A DNA stretch of 5,259 bases from Rhodocyclaceae bacterium (GTDB lineage Bacteria > Pseudomonadota > Gammaproteobacteria > Burkholderiales > Rhodocyclaceae). The stretch lies in the NCBI GenBank assembly GCA_020849155.1, contig JADLGU010000199.1, positions 1 through 5,259 on the forward strand, given 5' to 3'. Shown piece by piece: positions 4,468-5,259 of this stretch. The stretch's first letter is position 1. Each line of letters starts with the position of its first letter. Under the pieces are notes generated by a model. That model saw only the letters and a list, made by a program, of their open reading frames with translations. It did no database searches and was not told the origin of the DNA. The position numbers and the translations under genes were made by a program.

Positions 4468-5229
4468 ATGGACGACACCCACCCCGCTGCGCCGGCCTTT
4501 CCGAAGCTGCGCGAAGTTCCCGTCGAGCAGCCGCTCGTCTGGCTGCGGCGCGGCTGGGGCGATCTCTTCGCCTGCCCGCTCGCCAGCCTGTTCTACGGCT
4601 TCTGCTTCGTCGGCGGCGGCGCGCTGATGGTGCTGGCGCTGGGCGGCGCGCCGGAATACATCGCCGCCGTCACCTCGGGCTTCCTCATCGGCGGCCCCTT
4701 CTTCGCCATCGGCCTCTACGAGATCAGCCGCCGGCGCGAGCGCGGCCTGCCCTGCCGCCTCGGCCCGACGCTGACGGCCTGGCGCGGCAACGCCGGCAAC
4801 CTCGGCCTGTTCACCGCCCTGCTGCTGGTGATCTTCCTGGTCTGGGCGCGCGCCTCGATGGTGGTGTTCGCCCTGTTCTACTCGGGCGAGATGCCGACCC
4901 TCTCCGGCTTCCTGCGCCACGTCGTGTCGACAGACCACCTCGGCTTCCTCGCCGCCTACTTCGCCGTCGGCGGCCTGTTCGCCCTGATCGCCTTCGCCCT
5001 CAGCCTGATCGCCATCCCGCTGATGCTCGACCGCGGCCTCGACGCCATCACCGCCGCCATCGCCAGCGTGCGCGCCCTCTTCATGAATCCCGCCGCGATG
5101 TTCGTCTGGGCCGGCCTGATCGCGCTGCTCGGCGGCCTCGGCCTCGTCACCTTCCTCGCCGGCATGCTGGTCATCGGCCCGCTGCTCGGCCACGCCACCT
5201 GGCACGCCTACCGCGACTTGGTGGAATAG
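4468..5229 (+). CDS. DUF2189-family multi-spanning membrane protein
   Basis: 253 residues. The N-terminal cytoplasmic stretch has LREVPVEQPLVWLRRGWGDL (14-33); the P-x-x-WLRxGWxDL pattern followed by CPLASLFYGF is the signature I associate with the DUF2189 integral membrane family. Hydrophobic segments lie near 38-58, 66-86, 112-138, 158-186 and 207-242 (the last probably two helices), giving about six spans. GFLIGGPFFAIGLYEISRRRERG (split here as GFLIGGPFFAIGLYE at 71-85 and ISRRRERG at 86-93) is another family-like block. Start: ATG 4468 is the only start consistent with the promoter at 4410-4438. The frame is open further upstream, but only because the repeat contains no stops. No Shine-Dalgarno is seen before the C8 tract. 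The function of the family is not known to me. The gene is monocistronic or heads a new unit and is probably unrelated to the transporter operon. Confidence 0.88.
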   Translation: MDDTHPAAPAFPKLREVPVEQPLVWLRRGWGDLFACPLASLFYGFCFVGGGALMVLALGGAPEYIAAVTSGFLIGGPFFAIGLYEISRRRERGLPCRLGPTLTAWRGNAGNLGLFTALLLVIFLVWARASMVVFALFYSGEMPTLSGFLRHVVSTDHLGFLAAYFAVGGLFALIAFALSLIAIPLMLDRGLDAITAAIASVRALFMNPAAMFVWAGLIALLGGLGLVTFLAGMLVIGPLLGHATWHAYRDLVE

Positions 5230-5246
5230 CCGGCCTCGGGTAGTAT
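5218..5246 (+). promoter_or_regulatory. Possible promoter for the next downstream gene
   Basis: TTGGTG (5218-5223) and TAGTAT (5241-5246) are spaced by 17 bases, overlapping the end of the DUF2189 gene. The -10 matches consensus at 4 of 6 positions and the -35 keeps TTG. The local shift to A/T-rich sequence after 5240, unusual for this window, supports a promoter. The gene it would drive lies outside the window. Confidence 0.4.
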
Positions 5247-5259
5247 TCGCAATTTCTTG

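Overview
The window looks like a chromosomal segment of a high-GC (about 70% or more) proteobacterium. A betaproteobacterium such as a Rhodocyclales or Burkholderiales member is the best guess. This rests on GC-ending codon use, a TTGCGC-N17-TAGAAT promoter of a type common in that group, a DUF2189 membrane protein, and families of GGGGAGAGGG/CCCTCTCCC palindromic repeats. It is an inference; no marker gene is present. All genes lie on the + strand.

Layout. Bases 1-113 are the tail of an ABC transporter ATPase (MacB/LolD type). Two different MacB/FtsX-type permeases follow, at 167-1375 and 1878-3077. They are paralogous and align residue for residue at their N-termini. Together with the ATPase they would form an ABC export or mechanotransmission system with a heterodimeric membrane part. 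A small DUF559 (Vsr-like, PD-(D/E)XK nuclease fold) gene at 1372-1881 is wedged between the permeases. Its stop is 4 bases downstream of permease 2's start codon, and its start overlaps permease 1's stop. Four bases after permease 2, an MFS (DHA1-like) efflux transporter starts at GTG 3082 and probably closes the operon. A separate unit follows, with its own promoter (4410-4438) and a DUF2189 multi-spanning membrane protein (4468-5229). A possible promoter for the next gene overlaps its end.

Repeats. Three full copies (1387-1472, 1787-1876, 4309-4400) and one eroded half copy (121-158) of an 86-92 base GC-rich palindromic repeat lie in the same orientation. Each full copy has two hairpins enclosed by an outer pairing arm. 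Two copies bracket and are translated into the DUF559 protein; one lies between the two transcription units; the relic lies between the ATPase and permease 1. The 3' arm of the repeat (GGGGAGAGGGG or a decayed form) provides the Shine-Dalgarno sequence for at least permease 2 and probably permease 1.

Most notable observation. The block 1376-1877 (repeat, DUF559 nuclease, repeat) is flanked by ATGA on both sides. Removing the block with one ATGA would leave permease 1 and permease 2 joined by a classic 4-base ATGA overlap. The block therefore looks like a nuclease-carrying repeat cassette that entered an operon junction without breaking translation coupling. This is a hypothesis to be tested against homologous operons lacking the cassette. 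A second point is that permease 1 appears to start at a CTG codon (167), because all canonical starts delete a conserved N-terminal segment.
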